DNA of 64,000 nucleotides, from assembly GCA_012934845.2 (NCBI GenBank), contig WNNJ02002691.1:1-64000 (forward strand). Direction: 5' to 3'. A model generated the notes under the pieces. It saw only the letters and a list, made by a program, of their open reading frames with translations. It ran no database searches and had not been told where the DNA came from. The translations under genes and the position numbers were made by a program. Every line of letters begins with the position of its first letter. Position 1 is the first letter of the stretch. Below are positions 11,135 to 20,973 of the stretch, one piece after another. The stretch comes from Pomphorhynchus laevis. Lineage: Eukaryota > Acanthocephala > Palaeacanthocephala > Echinorhynchida > Pomphorhynchidae.

Positions 11135-11683
11135 ATGAATTACGCAAGGAAGACGCTGACCTTGGTTCCGATAAATAGAAACAGTAACATCAACAAAACA
11201 ACAAGGGCCCAATATGGAACAACTATCAATACGATTGCCGATGACAGATTGATTTTTCTTGACGAATCTGGGTTTAATCTACATTTGCATCAGAAAATGG
11301 GGTATTCGCCAAAAAATACGAAGTGTTTTATTAATGTCCCAAATTCGAAAGGTGTAAATGTTTCACTGCTGTGTGCTATAACAACTTCTGGTGTTTTCGC
11401 ACATAAAACCAAAATCGGAAGTTTTAAATCTATTGATATTATAGAATTCATTTCTTCAAAGTTTCCACCGTTAGAAAGCAACAACAGGAAATATGTAATA
11501 ATGGACAACGCATCCATACACAAGACAGCCGAGGTTCGCGAAGCGTTTAACAGGAAAAACTACATACTTATGTTCTTACCTCCGTACTCTCCTCAGCTCA
11601 ATCCTATTGAGGAATTCTCTGCATGTCTAAAAGCAAGAGTCAAACAACCACCCGCATCTACCAATCCATGCTTATTGGTGTAA
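11135..11683 (+). pseudogene. Mariner transposase, catalytic DDE part
   Basis: This frame has the three catalytic acids: D in FLDESGFN (about residue 43), D in VIMDNASIH (about 123), and E in PQLNPIEEF. Thirty-four residues separate the second D and the E, so it is a DD34E enzyme of the Tc1/IS630 group. The final residues KQPPASTNP lose homology. A frame ending in MIRWVLQAIVHADFI (to about 11783) continues the C-terminus, so one frameshift near 11640-11690 is likely. It probably cannot act now. Confidence 0.85.
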
Positions 11684-11844
11684 TTAATGACATAGTTACA
11701 AATGATAACTTCATAATGACTGGATACTTTGAACATATGATAAGATGGGTTTTACAAGCAATTGTACATGCTGATTTTATTTAAATTAAATACCTTTTTA
11801 TATTTTTAGTTTTAAAATTATATTATGGTTATTCGTAAAAAATA

Positions 11845-12050
11845 ACATGAATCAAAGCAACCTGAAGGAGGAGTCTATAATAAAAGCAAATAGGGGTCTT
11901 TAATAATGCAAATAGGGGTCCATAATAATGCAAAAAGGGTTTTATAATAATGCAAATAGGGGTCTATAATAATACAAATAGGGGTCTATAATAATGCAAA
12001 AATGGGTCTATAATAATGCAAAAAGAGGTCTATAATAATGAAATACTCTG
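11845..12050. repeat. Right terminal inverted repeat of the mariner element
   Basis: Begins with the inner CAAAGCAACCTGAAGG, then about 8 inverted 22-bp units (GGGGTCTATAATAATGCAAA type) and the terminal AAATACTCTG. Shorter and more variable than the left array. Confidence 0.95.
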
Positions 12051-12052
12051 TA

Positions 12053-13500
12053 AAACATCTCCTTCTGACCCAATTCCCACTGACTTGCTTAAAAATATCT
12101 GCTCATATATCACCCTTCCTAACCACATTGTTCATATTGTCTATCCTTGACCGCACATTTCCTTCCTACTGGAAATGCGCTACTGTTAGTCCACTCCTCG
12201 AAAAGTAATCTATCGAGTCCTCACTACCATCTTCGTACCGTCTTATCTTACTTCTCCCAACCCTCTCTAAACTCCTTAAGCGTCTTGTTCTCAAGCAAGT
12301 AATTGCATATCTATTTTCCTCCAACTTGTTTACTCCCTTCTAAGCTGCTTTTCGCTCTAATCACTCTACTGAAATTGCATGTCTTAAAGTTTATAAGGAC
12401 TTACTAGTCTCGTGCGATCAAAAAATTATGTTGTGTAATAGTTTCTCTTGATCTCTCATCTGCTTTTGAAATCGTAGATCACTCGATTCTTCTCCATCGT
12501 CTTTGTCATAATTATGGCTTCTCTTTATCCACTGTAGTTTGGTTTTCTTCATATCTATCAAAACGTACTTTTCGCGTTTGTTCTAACTATTCTCTTTCCC
12601 ATCCTTCTTTCATCCTGTCAGGTGTTCTTCAAGGCTCCATATTAGGCCCTTTGCTTTTTTTCTCTTCTCGGTGATTTGTATTCTATTGCTCATACATTCA
12701 ACTTCCATGTTATGCAATATGCTGATGACAGTATCATCTATGCTTATGCACCTGTTTATCGTATTCACGATCTTAGTGTTTCTGCTTCCGACTGTGTTGT
12801 CTCAATTTCCAATCATCTTTCTTCTCTTCGTCTTACTCTAAATCCTAACAAATCCAAAATTATGTGGATCCTTCCTCGACGACCCAGCTTAGAAGCTCCC
12901 TCCGTATCATTAAATTTTACAATTCTTCCCATCGTTGACAATCTCGTTTTCTTAGGTTTCCATTTCAACAACTGACTATCACTTAAGCCTTTCGTTAGAG
13001 ATAATTGTACGTTCATCTACCATGATTCTCAGCAACCTCCGTCAAATTCGTAGATTGATTGATTTCTCTTCTTGTGTGACTCTCTACTCTATTGATCTCA
13101 AGACTTGATTACTGTCTTAGTCTATTTTCCAACTCACCTAAATCCACTCTTCTTCCACTACAACGCATCGTGAACGCAGCCGTCCGAATTCTCTTCCGTC
13201 ATAGTCGTTTTTATCATATATCTCACTATCTTGCTTCTATCGATTTGCCTACCATTTATCGTCGTGTTCAAATTCGTCCTTTTTAATTGAATTTTGCCTT
13301 GTAACCCTTTTCTTGATAATTCTCGTCTTATTTTCTGTTCTTTGCGTTCCCATAATTCTCTACTTTTAAATGTCCAAAACTACTCTACCTCATTTGGCTT
13401 CTGCTCTTTCCTTGTGGATGCTCCCCACTCGTGGAATCATCTGCCAATTCATATACACCAATCAACCTTCCTGACGTGATTCAAACTTTAAATCCGATCA
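12053..13500 (+). pseudogene. LINE A1 ORF2, reverse transcriptase remnant
   Basis: RT pieces include DHSILLHRL-like at about 12480, GVLQGSILGPLLF at about 12620, QYADDSIIYA (12715-12740), SRLDYCLSLF (13095) and LQRIVNAAVRILF (13160). Stops interrupt it. The YADD catalytic residues remain. Confidence 0.85.
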
Positions 13501-13639
13501 CATTTAAACAATTAAATAATTTATTTGCTCAAATTTTTGTTGTTGGTTAGTGGACTTCTAAGCGTTCAGCTTGCACGCATTTGTCAAGTTTAATAAATAA
13601 ATTATTATAAAATGTTGCGACATTGTCACGACAGTCATT

Positions 13640-13735
13640 GTTTTATAAGATAAATTTGTTTTTACTTGGCAAATGCGTGCTGGCGCACGCAAACATGACC
13701 ACGAAGAAAAAACAAACAAGCAAAAGTCTTAAGTC
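13640..13735 (-). mobile_element. LINE A 3'-tail fragment
   Basis: Reverse-oriented 3' UTR hairpin (GCGTGCTGGCGCACGC) followed by CATGACCACGAAGAAAAAA, matching the tail of A2. About 95 bp only, heavily 5'-truncated. Confidence 0.75.
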
Positions 13736-13984
13736 TTCCACTTTTTTTTCTTGTATTACATTAAGTCAGGTTTTACATCATGAAGTCAGGTCTTCGAGTA
13801 ATGCAGAATTCATATATAAGTGGGAAACTTCTCGTATGACATTATGAAGTCGTGTTTGATAAAAATGTATCTAATCTAGTGGTAGCATGAAACATTATAT
13901 GTATTGCCTTTCAGATGTCATATTTATGGAACTATGGATTTAAAGAGATTTTCGGTAATAATAATGTCATAATTTATTGGATCC
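13736..13984. other. No gene seen
   Basis: AT-rich. The word ACAT(C/T)ATGAAGTC recurs near 13776 and 13837, perhaps a short decayed tandem repeat. Confidence 0.5.
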
Positions 13985-15285
13985 CATCATTTAAAAAAAG
14001 GATTTATTTTAACGTGGCAAATGCGTGCCAGCGCACGCTTACATGACCACAAAAAAACAAGACTGTGAATCAGGTGTCGAGAAGGTGTGAACGGAGGAGG
14101 TGTTTGAATATGATAAAGGAGGGGGCGCGGCGGACGTCGAGAGGGAGTTGATTCCAGGCGAGTGAGGCGGCGACGAGGAAGGATCGGAGACCGTAGTTGT
14201 TGGAGAAATTAGGAACGTGCAGTAAGAGGGTATGACAGGAACGAAGCGATAGCGAGGTGGGGCGAGTATCGTCTAAGAAAGGAAGGTTGATGAACGATGG
14301 GGAGCCGACAGCGATGAGACGAAAGGTAACGAGAAGAAGGCGGAGTTTGATGCGGATGTGGATGGTGGGCCAGGAGAGTTGGGCAAAATATGTGGATGTG
14401 TGGTCGAAGCGACGGAGACGAAAGAGCACTCGAACGGCGGTGTTGATTATTCGTTGTAGGGGTAGGATGATGGATTTTGGAGAATTGGCGAAAAGGCTAA
14501 GGCAGTAATCGATTTTAGGGAAAATAAGCGATGAAAGAAGATACATATAAGAACGGAAGTCGATAAGGGGGCGGATACGGCGGATGTCACGGAGAATTAA
14601 GTTAGATGAGCGGACCTTGTCACGGACGAAAGGTTTAAGGGAAAGGTGATCATCGAAATGGAAGCCTAAGAAAGTGAGATTGTGGACTATGTGGATGATC
14701 GATGAGGCAAAATATACAGTGGGAGGAGATATGTTTGGTTTACGGGTGAGGATCCACATTATTTTGGACTTTTCGACGCTTAGAACGAGATGGAGATTGG
14801 AGAGATGTTTGTAGATAGAAGAAAGACAGTTGGAGGCAGAAATGCCGATATCGTGTATGCGATGTGCGGGTGCATGAGCATAGATTAGAATGTCATCGGC
14901 GTATTGCATGACCTTAAAGGAGTAAGGTTTGATAAACGGAGATAGATCGCCAAGCAGAAGAGAGAAAAGCAGGGGACCTAGGACTGAACCTTGTGGGACC
15001 CCGCAAAAAATAGGGATGGGAGGGGAGGATGATGAATTAGAACAGACGCGAAAGGAACGGTCGGATATATATGAGGCGAACCATGCTACGGAGGAGGAAG
15101 AAAAGCCGTAATCATAACGAAGGCGAGAAAGGAGGACGGAGTGGTCGACAATGTCGAATGCGGAGGAGAGGTCGTGGGAGATGAGAACACTATATAGAGC
15201 CTTGTCTCGAGAAATGAGTAAGTCGTTGTACACTTTTATGCATGCGATTTCTGTCGAGTGATTAGAGCGAAAAGCGGATTTGATT
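13985..15285 (-). mobile_element. LINE A2 copy, 5'-truncated
   Basis: Starts at the right, inside the RT, and ends at the left with the hairpin GCGTGCCAGCGCACGC and a TTAAAATAAATCC tail. It carries an uninterrupted RT frame and so is a young copy. Confidence 0.92.
14070..15233 (-). CDS. LINE A2 reverse transcriptase, C-terminal two thirds (open)
   Basis: 387 codons without a break. In order: DLSSAFDIVDHSVLL (palm motif A with its Asp, about residue 22), WFASYISDRSF (about 50), GVPQGSVLGPLLFSLL (about 77), the catalytic MQYADDILIYAHAP (about 108), KSKIMWIL, LTFLGFHFDDHLSL (thumb), KIDYCLSLFANSP, LQRIINTAVRVLFRL and a C-terminal LAWNQLPLDVRR region. The RT makes cDNA from element RNA at the nicked site. 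The copy lacks the endonuclease and the RT fingers because of 5' truncation; the first methionine is internal, not a true start. Confidence 0.93.
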   Translation of the reverse strand: MYNDLLISRDKALYSVLISHDLSSAFDIVDHSVLLSRLRYDYGFSSSSVAWFASYISDRSFRVCSNSSSSPPIPIFCGVPQGSVLGPLLFSLLLGDLSPFIKPYSFKVMQYADDILIYAHAPAHRIHDIGISASNCLSSIYKHLSNLHLVLSVEKSKIMWILTRKPNISPPTVYFASSIIHIVHNLTFLGFHFDDHLSLKPFVRDKVRSSNLILRDIRRIRPLIDFRSYMYLLSSLIFPKIDYCLSLFANSPKSIILPLQRIINTAVRVLFRLRRFDHTSTYFAQLSWPTIHIRIKLRLLLVTFRLIAVGSPSFINLPFLDDTRPTSLSLRSCHTLLLHVPNFSNNYGLRSFLVAASLAWNQLPLDVRRAPSFIIFKHLLRSHLLDT

Positions 15286-15480
15286 CAATCATTTGATTGA
15301 ATTCAAAGTAAAAAAGGGCATATGGACTTGTCATCAGTTCGATTTTCCTCCTAGAATTTCAATTTTCGCCAATGTGATTTAATTCTTCAGAAAATACTTC
15401 ACAGTGTTTTCTGAAGAGGCCAATAAAACTAATATAATAATAAAACTATAAAACGGAAGTTCATTGATCCATAAAAGTCT
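15286..15480. other. No gene seen
   Basis: Short AT-rich region with ATTTGATTGAATTC palindromic words beside the LINE A2 truncation point. Confidence 0.5.
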
Positions 15481-15950
15481 GACCATAGCTGATATGATTA
15501 TCGTGCAAAAGCCCTAATGTCTTCGACCCACTCTCTCAATTATCTCTTTAGACTCCATGATTCTAAAAAGCTGCGAGAACACATATTGATGCTCAAACAT
15601 CGCCAATAGTTATATAAATACCGACAGGATATTAGTGACCGTGTAGTGAATCAATGGAATATACTACCATATTTGGCTATTGATAGTCAAAGCAACAAAG
15701 CATTACGTCGAGCATTTAATTCGCACTTCGAAGTTCCTGCAACTAACACCTGATCGTTACCTTTTAATTTTTTCTGTTTGTTTTTATATTTGGTTTCTAG
15801 CCCAACAAGCAATCGCTTACCGGCTGATATATAATAATATTTCGGGGGAACACAAGCTCGCCATTATCACGGATTGTATTTGTTTTTTTTTCAACTAAAT
15901 TTGTTTGGAAATGTACAAATAAGGATAAATGATTGTTTTAAATAAAATGA
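15481..15950 (+). mobile_element. LINE H 3' end (CR1-like)
   Basis: With a few frame changes the plus strand encodes the C-terminal signature of CR1-like RTs: a LKHR..YKYRQD stretch, then ISDRVVNQWN.LP and an ALRRAFNSHF end (about 15590-15750). It is followed by a 3' UTR. The family differs from B-E and G in sequence. Confidence 0.5.
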
Positions 15951-16619
15951 AATTTAAATTTATCCAAATAAAATCCTAAAAATTTTTAAACCGTCAACGT
16001 AAAAACATTGACCTGTGTTACGATTCGGCATTGAATTCGGCTTTCAAACATTATACTGGAAATTTATATTTTGAGTGACCTGAAATACCTCTTAAAAGTA
16101 AGAATCTTTCAAAATACTCTTAAAATTTAAAAGTAAAGTCAGTGCTCATAGTGTAGACGCATTTAAAACGATTTTATCGTCTGACATAAACTATTAAAAT
16201 TATGCTAAAAGTAGCTAGAATTTTAGATGACAGTTGATTTAAAAACAAAACATTAGCTGATAACATTTAATTTTTAAAAGCTACAATTGCTCAAAAATTT
16301 TTAAATAATATCACCAATATGCGCTTGTATTCGGAGTAGACTGTCAAGCGGTTGTCAGCATTTGTAATGCTTAGTAGCTTTGACACAGATGTAATAGCAA
16401 AGTAAAAAATTCGCAGCTGACGTAATCGTGGTTATTATAAAATAAATAAATTTCTTTATCAAAATATTTATTAAGAAAATTTTTATTATTATTTATAAAA
16501 ATAATAATTTGAGTCAGAAATGTCGGACGAAAGCTTGAGTTGAAGTGAACTTAAACTGTTCTAATTTTTAACGATAAAGAATGTTAAAATGTGCACATAT
16601 TTGGAAGACAAATTTTAAA
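15951..16619. other. AT-rich region, nothing recognised
   Basis: No open frame, RNA gene or repeat boundary that I can support. Confidence 0.6.
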
Positions 16620-16704
16620 ATTATTATTTTTATTATTCCAATACATACCAAAGCCAAAAGGCTATTCAGGCAGAGTCCAAAAAAAATAAAACAAAAGCAA
16701 ATGG

Positions 16705-17037
16705 TCAGTCAACGTAGCTAATTAGGGTATTCAAGTGGTAGTTTGAATGGCGGCATTGTTCATGTATCCATTTGTAGCATCGTGATTTAAACGTTCTCAA
16801 ACTGGAGGCTGCAACGACTTCCACAGGCAACGATTTCCAAATGTTAATTCCTCTCCTTGAGAGTCTATACACTTTTGGTAATCTGCCAAATCTAAATTTA
16901 TACAAGATTCTGCTATGTCCCCGCAACTGATCTACCCGCCTAGTGATTACATCGGTGGGATAACCTACCACATCATTCGACATATGCCATAGACATAGCA
17001 TTTCCAAGGATATGAACCTCTCACGTACCGACAACAT
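16705..17037 (-). CDS. LINE B ORF2 C-terminal piece in a shifted frame
   Basis: Overlaps the end of the main frame by 17 bases and continues it: LSVRERFISLEMLCLWHMSN, LRGHSRILYKF and a C-terminal RRGINIWKSLPVEVV, the conserved end of CR1-like RTs. A single frameshift near 17021-17037 separates the two. Confidence 0.85.
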   Translation of the reverse strand: MLSVRERFISLEMLCLWHMSNDVVGYPTDVITRRVDQLRGHSRILYKFRFGRLPKVYRLSRRGINIWKSLPVEVVAASSLRTFKSRCYKWIHEQCRHSNYHLNTLISYVD

Positions 17038-19021
17038 CCAAATTTCGACTTATACGTACATAATAGTCAATACCACTTAAGACAATACAGAGCCTCGATC
17101 CGCGCCTAAGAATAGACTCCAGGTCTAATAGTTCTTGCTTAGTGACAGGGAAACAAGCCTGAATGCAGTACTCCAAGTGTGGCCTGACGATGGAGATGAA
17201 TAACCTCTTGAACATGTGACAGCTTAACCTGATGAATGCATTTTTAATACAATATAACGCCCTAGTAGCTTTACCTAGAAAGAAGTCGGTGTTCAACTTT
17301 GTTTTCAAGGATCTATGGACAATAATCCCTAAATCCTTATGATGAGACACTTCCTTTAAGATCATATCTCCAATAAAGTACCTTAGAGTTTCAATAGGGC
17401 GACCTAGTTGCATGAGGACACATTTATCAACATTCAACCGTAGTCCGGTAGAATCGCACCACTTGATCAGGGAGTTTAGATCATTTTGTAACGATACTCG
17501 ATCAGCAGGACTTCTAATGATCGACCAAATCTTTAGATCGTCTGCAAACGCTAGATGAGAGCATGATAAGCGGAGTAGCAGATCATTAATGAAGATTATA
17601 AAGAGCAGTGGGCAAAGGACTGATCCCTGCGGTACGCCAGAATTAATATTTACCGAATAAGAAAACACGCCCCCAACACAAACTCGGAAAGACCTATTCG
17701 ATAGAAATTCCCTGACCCACTCACAAATATATGAATGAAGTCCATAGTGATACAGTAAAGACACTATGCCGTCGTGTGGTACCCTATCAAAATCTTTCGA
17801 AAAATTAAGGAATACTGTATGAACCTGAAACCCAGCCCCCAGAGCATCAGCCCATTTTTCACGCGCAGTTAGTAGGTTAGTAAGGCATGAACGTCCGATC
17901 CTGAAACCATGTTGAGATTCAACCAATATGTGATTACGATCCAAATGATCCCTGATTCTACTAGCAATGATTCTTTCTAAAAGTTTGCAGAATACGCTAG
18001 TCAAGCTAATGGGCCGAAAGTCCGCGCAAAAGCTAGCAGGATGCTTTTTGGGAATAGGCACCACAATTGCACACTTCCAACTGTCAGGAATCCAAGATGT
18101 GTCTAAGCTGTATCTGAAAAACATAGTTAAATCATTGCTCAGTTCGTTCGCTAGGGATTTGACGAGGAAGGGGGCGATATTGTCTGGTCCCGGAGATGTA
18201 AACGAATCGAGCTTCATAACCTCGTTCAACACCTCATCCACTCTGAGTGGACGAACACAACACCGATGAGCAACCGGAACATACTTCCAACTAAAGTCAT
18301 GCAGTTTGTTAGAGGTCAAAGCCTGTACCAAGAAGCCATCAGCTAAATGTTGGGCGATTAGAGACGGATCGGTCAAAGTTTCAGTTGGCGTTTGGATTGA
18401 GCTAATTGTGGCGACAAGTGTTCTGTTGTTTCTTACATAAGACCAAAACCTCCTAGGATTCAAAGATGCATCCCTGGCGATACTATCTTCGTACGAATAG
18501 CGTTTCTGAAATTTTAGCCGATTGCATAAGTTCCGAGAGTCGATGTAGGCACGTTTTGAAGCAGAAGAACGCCTAAATTCGCGCCACAATTTGTTGCGGG
18601 ATCTTAGAGCATCAAGAAGCTCTCTGTCGAACCAAGGAGGATGTCCATGCTTGAACTTGCAGCCACGTAGCGGAGCAAAGATATCAGAAATTCGCATCAA
18701 TTCATCATGGAGCAGATCAAAGACTACAGGAACCTCCAAACCGAAGTGGATACGAAAACTATCACAGATTCCTTTTGGGAAGCTTGCAGCTAGTTGACTA
18801 GCATCAACACCTACCCAACAACGTTTTTTAAAATTAGAGTTTTGTGAGGCCCTGTTGAACAGCGACAGTCGCATAGAGAGTACACAGTGATCGCTATTGC
18901 CAATTGGTGCGTCATAACGAACACCTGAAACGTCACCCAAACACTTAGTAAAGACCAAATCGAGTATAGAAGGCGTCCCTGTCTCACAAGTAGGTTCTTT
19001 ACTATGATGAACTAGTAGCAT
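17021..19021 (-). CDS. LINE B ORF2: endonuclease end plus reverse transcriptase
   Basis: 666 open codons. Residues 1-50 hold the endonuclease end (SILDLVFTKCL, GNSDHCVLS with the Ser-Asp-His motif). A linker with WWF-like HPPWFDRELLDALR follows (about 128). The RT then has SPGPDNIAPFL (about 273), FRPISLTSVFCKLLERI (about 330), LNFSKDFDRVPHDG (motif A, about 405), SGVPQGSVLCPLLFIIF (about 460), LAFADDLKIWS (catalytic FADD, about 490), VDKCVLMQLGR and HLEYCIQACFPV (about 625). YADD is FADD here, common in CR1-like elements. The first methionine is internal because of 5' truncation. Confidence 0.93.
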   Translation of the reverse strand: MLLVHHSKEPTCETGTPSILDLVFTKCLGDVSGVRYDAPIGNSDHCVLSMRLSLFNRASQNSNFKKRCWVGVDASQLAASFPKGICDSFRIHFGLEVPVVFDLLHDELMRISDIFAPLRGCKFKHGHPPWFDRELLDALRSRNKLWREFRRSSASKRAYIDSRNLCNRLKFQKRYSYEDSIARDASLNPRRFWSYVRNNRTLVATISSIQTPTETLTDPSLIAQHLADGFLVQALTSNKLHDFSWKYVPVAHRCCVRPLRVDEVLNEVMKLDSFTSPGPDNIAPFLVKSLANELSNDLTMFFRYSLDTSWIPDSWKCAIVVPIPKKHPASFCADFRPISLTSVFCKLLERIIASRIRDHLDRNHILVESQHGFRIGRSCLTNLLTAREKWADALGAGFQVHTVFLNFSKDFDRVPHDGIVSLLYHYGLHSYICEWVREFLSNRSFRVCVGGVFSYSVNINSGVPQGSVLCPLLFIIFINDLLLRLSCSHLAFADDLKIWSIIRSPADRVSLQNDLNSLIKWCDSTGLRLNVDKCVLMQLGRPIETLRYFIGDMILKEVSHHKDLGIIVHRSLKTKLNTDFFLGKATRALYCIKNAFIRLSCHMFKRLFISIVRPHLEYCIQACFPVTKQELLDLESILRRGSRLCIVLSGIDYYVRISRNLDVVGT

Positions 19022-19065
19022 CTCGAGTAACAGAAAGTCACTCAGTACTTTCCCAATTCCGTGAA

Positions 19066-19215
19066 TTGGTCGTGAATAAAATATACTTCAACCTATTTCG
19101 ATATAAAGTGAGATAATATCGCGAATATTAAATATTCACGTTAATATAATAAATACTATAATATTATATATAATATTAAATGTTATATTACTTTAATATG
19201 ATAAATATGATAAAT
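19066..19215. other. AT-rich spacer
   Basis: Dense TAATATAATA-like words, no gene. Confidence 0.6.
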
Positions 19216-19578
19216 ATAATAAGATTAATGTGACAAAATGTGCATACATGCACATAGGGAATAAGTTTTCGACAACCAGCTACTTAATTAACTTACAACC
19301 AATTCCTATGGTTCGTCAATATAGAGACTTGGGCGTCGTCGTTTCGGATGATCTGGCACTAGGAAAAATACAGAGCAAATATGTGCTAGAGCAACTCGAA
19401 TTTCTGGTATGATTTCCAGATGTTTGAGTAAATTAGAAATTGAGTCATTTAAACTTTTATTCACTACTCTCTGTTCAAGTGTTCTTAACTATTGTTCTCC
19501 AGCATCATCCCAGTTAACAAATCGGAAGAGTTTCGTATTGAACAGGTATTGCGACGTTCTTCTAAAATGTAGCGGGCC
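19216..19578 (+). mobile_element. LINE E fragment
   Basis: Nearly identical to the reverse complement of about 55490-55835: it encodes CAYMHIGNKFSTTSY, IPMVRQYRDLGVVVSDDLAL and YVLEQLEF, from the RT thumb. It stops within GTAGCGGGCCTT, where LINE A1 copy 1 begins, so LINE A1 interrupted it or replaced its end. Confidence 0.9.
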
Positions 19579-19694
19579 TTAATAATACAATAATAATACA
19601 ATAATTTATTTAACGTGGCAAATGCGTGCAAAATGCACGCTTACATGACCACTAACAAACAAAAAAAAGAACATCAAAGGTCACAGGTAATTAG

Positions 19695-20973
19695 TTAATT
19701 GTTGAAATAAAATTGGATTTGGCGTTTGAAGTACGGCATAGATGTTGATTGGTGGATATGAATAGGCAGTTGATTCCACAAGAGAGGAGCAGCCACAACG
19801 AAGGAGCGGAAGCCAAAAGAGGTAGAGTAGATTGGGACATGTAAAATAAGGGAATTACGGGAACGCAGAGCACAATACACAGTACGAGAATTGTCGAGAA
19901 AAAGAAGGTTGAGAAATGAAGGGGTATGAGAAGTTATAAGGCGAAAAGCAATGATAAGAAGACGAATTTGAACACGACAATAAATGGTAGGCCAATCAAG
20001 AGAAACAAGATAGTGGGATGTATGATCAAAACGACGAAGACGGAGGAGAACTCGGACGGCAGCGTTGATGATGCGTTGTAAAGGAAGAATAGTGGATTTA
20101 GGTGAGTTGGAAAATAGACTAAGACAGTAATCAAGTCTTGAGAAAAGAAGAGAAGATATGAGAGTCATACAAGAAGGGAAATCGATCAATCTACGAACTT
20201 GACGGAGATTGCGGAGTATCAAGGTAGATGAACGTACTTTATCACTAACGAAATGGTTTAAGTGAAAGTCGGTTGTCAAAATGGAAGCCTAGGAAAACGA
20301 GATTATCAACGATAGGAAGAATTGTAGAATTTAGTGATACGGAAGGAGGTTCTACGCCGAAGCTTAGAGGTAGGATCCACATAATTTTAGATTTATCAGG
20401 ATTCAGATAAAGGCGAAAGGAAGAAAGATGATTGGAAATTGAGACAAGACAGCTGGAAACAGAAACACTAAGATCATGAATACGATAAGCAGGTGCGTGA
20501 GCATAGATGAGAATGTCATCAGCATATTGCATAACATGGAAGTTGAATGTATGAGCAATAGAATACAAGTCACCGAGAAGAGAGAAAAGCATAGGGCCTA
20601 ATACGGAGCCTTGTGGAACACCGGTCGGGATGGATGAAGGATGGGAGAGAGAAGAGTTAGAATAGACGCGAAATGTACGGTTTGACAGATATGAAGAAAA
20701 CCATGATACAGTGGGTAAAGAGAAGCCATAATCATGACGAAGGCGATGTAGAAGAATCGAGTGATCGACGATGTCAAAAGCAGACGATAGATCAAGAGAA
20801 ACTATGACACTACATAATTTTTGATCGCACGAGACTAGTAAGTGCTTATAAACTTTAAGACATTCAATTTCAGTAGAGTGATTAGAGCGAAAAGCGGCTT
20901 GGAAAGGAGGAAACAAGATGGTAGTGAGGGGTTGAGAGATTACTTTTTGATGAGAGGACGAACAGTGGCGCAT
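19695..20973 (-). pseudogene. LINE A1 copy 1 ORF2, reverse transcriptase
   Basis: Two overlapping open pieces, 20973-20245 and 20279-19695, differ by one frame step. The first has DLSSAFDIVDHSILL, WFSSYLSNRTF, GVPQGSVLGPMLFSLL and QYADDILIYAHAP; the second has LILRNLRQVRRL, SRLDYCLSLFSNSP and LQRIINAAVRVLLRL. The palm and catalytic residues are intact. A further break at about 20940-20975 separates the fingers. Confidence 0.9.

Larger units (their letters stand above)
10424..12050 (+). mobile_element. Tc1/mariner-type (IS630-like) DNA transposon
   Basis: The element begins CAGAGTATTTCATTATTATA and ends with its reverse complement; TA flanks both ends (10422-10423 and 12051-12052). The surrounding LINE A reads continuously when the element and one TA are left out (CCTAA-TA-AAAC), which proves the boundaries. 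Its inverted termini consist of 22-bp tandem repeats and an inner CCTTCAGGTTGCTTTGG. It carries one transposase gene in several pieces. Length 1,627 bp. Confidence 0.95.
8600..13612 (+). mobile_element. LINE A1 copy interrupted by a mariner element
   Basis: The copy is 5'-truncated in ORF1 (about 8605) and runs through the endonuclease (9332-10196), the interrupted linker (10200-10421 and 12053-12200), the RT (about 12230-13500) and the 3' UTR to a TTATTATAA tail. It matches the A1 copies at 19.6-23.7 and 42.7-46.4 kb in reverse. Stops and frameshifts are scattered throughout. The mariner insertion is younger than this copy. Confidence 0.9.
16620..19065 (-). mobile_element. LINE B copy, 5'-truncated in the endonuclease
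   Basis: Coding runs leftward from the endonuclease C-terminus through the RT to a 3' UTR carrying GCCTTTTGGCTTTGG in sense and an AATAATAAAAATAA-type tail. It is well preserved, with one frameshift near the end of ORF2. Confidence 0.92.

Noticed and set aside
14257-14508. Plus-strand open frame rich in Arg/Met
   Set aside because: Shadow of the LINE A2 RT on the other strand; same for 43258-43479, 18591-18797 and 17967-18269.
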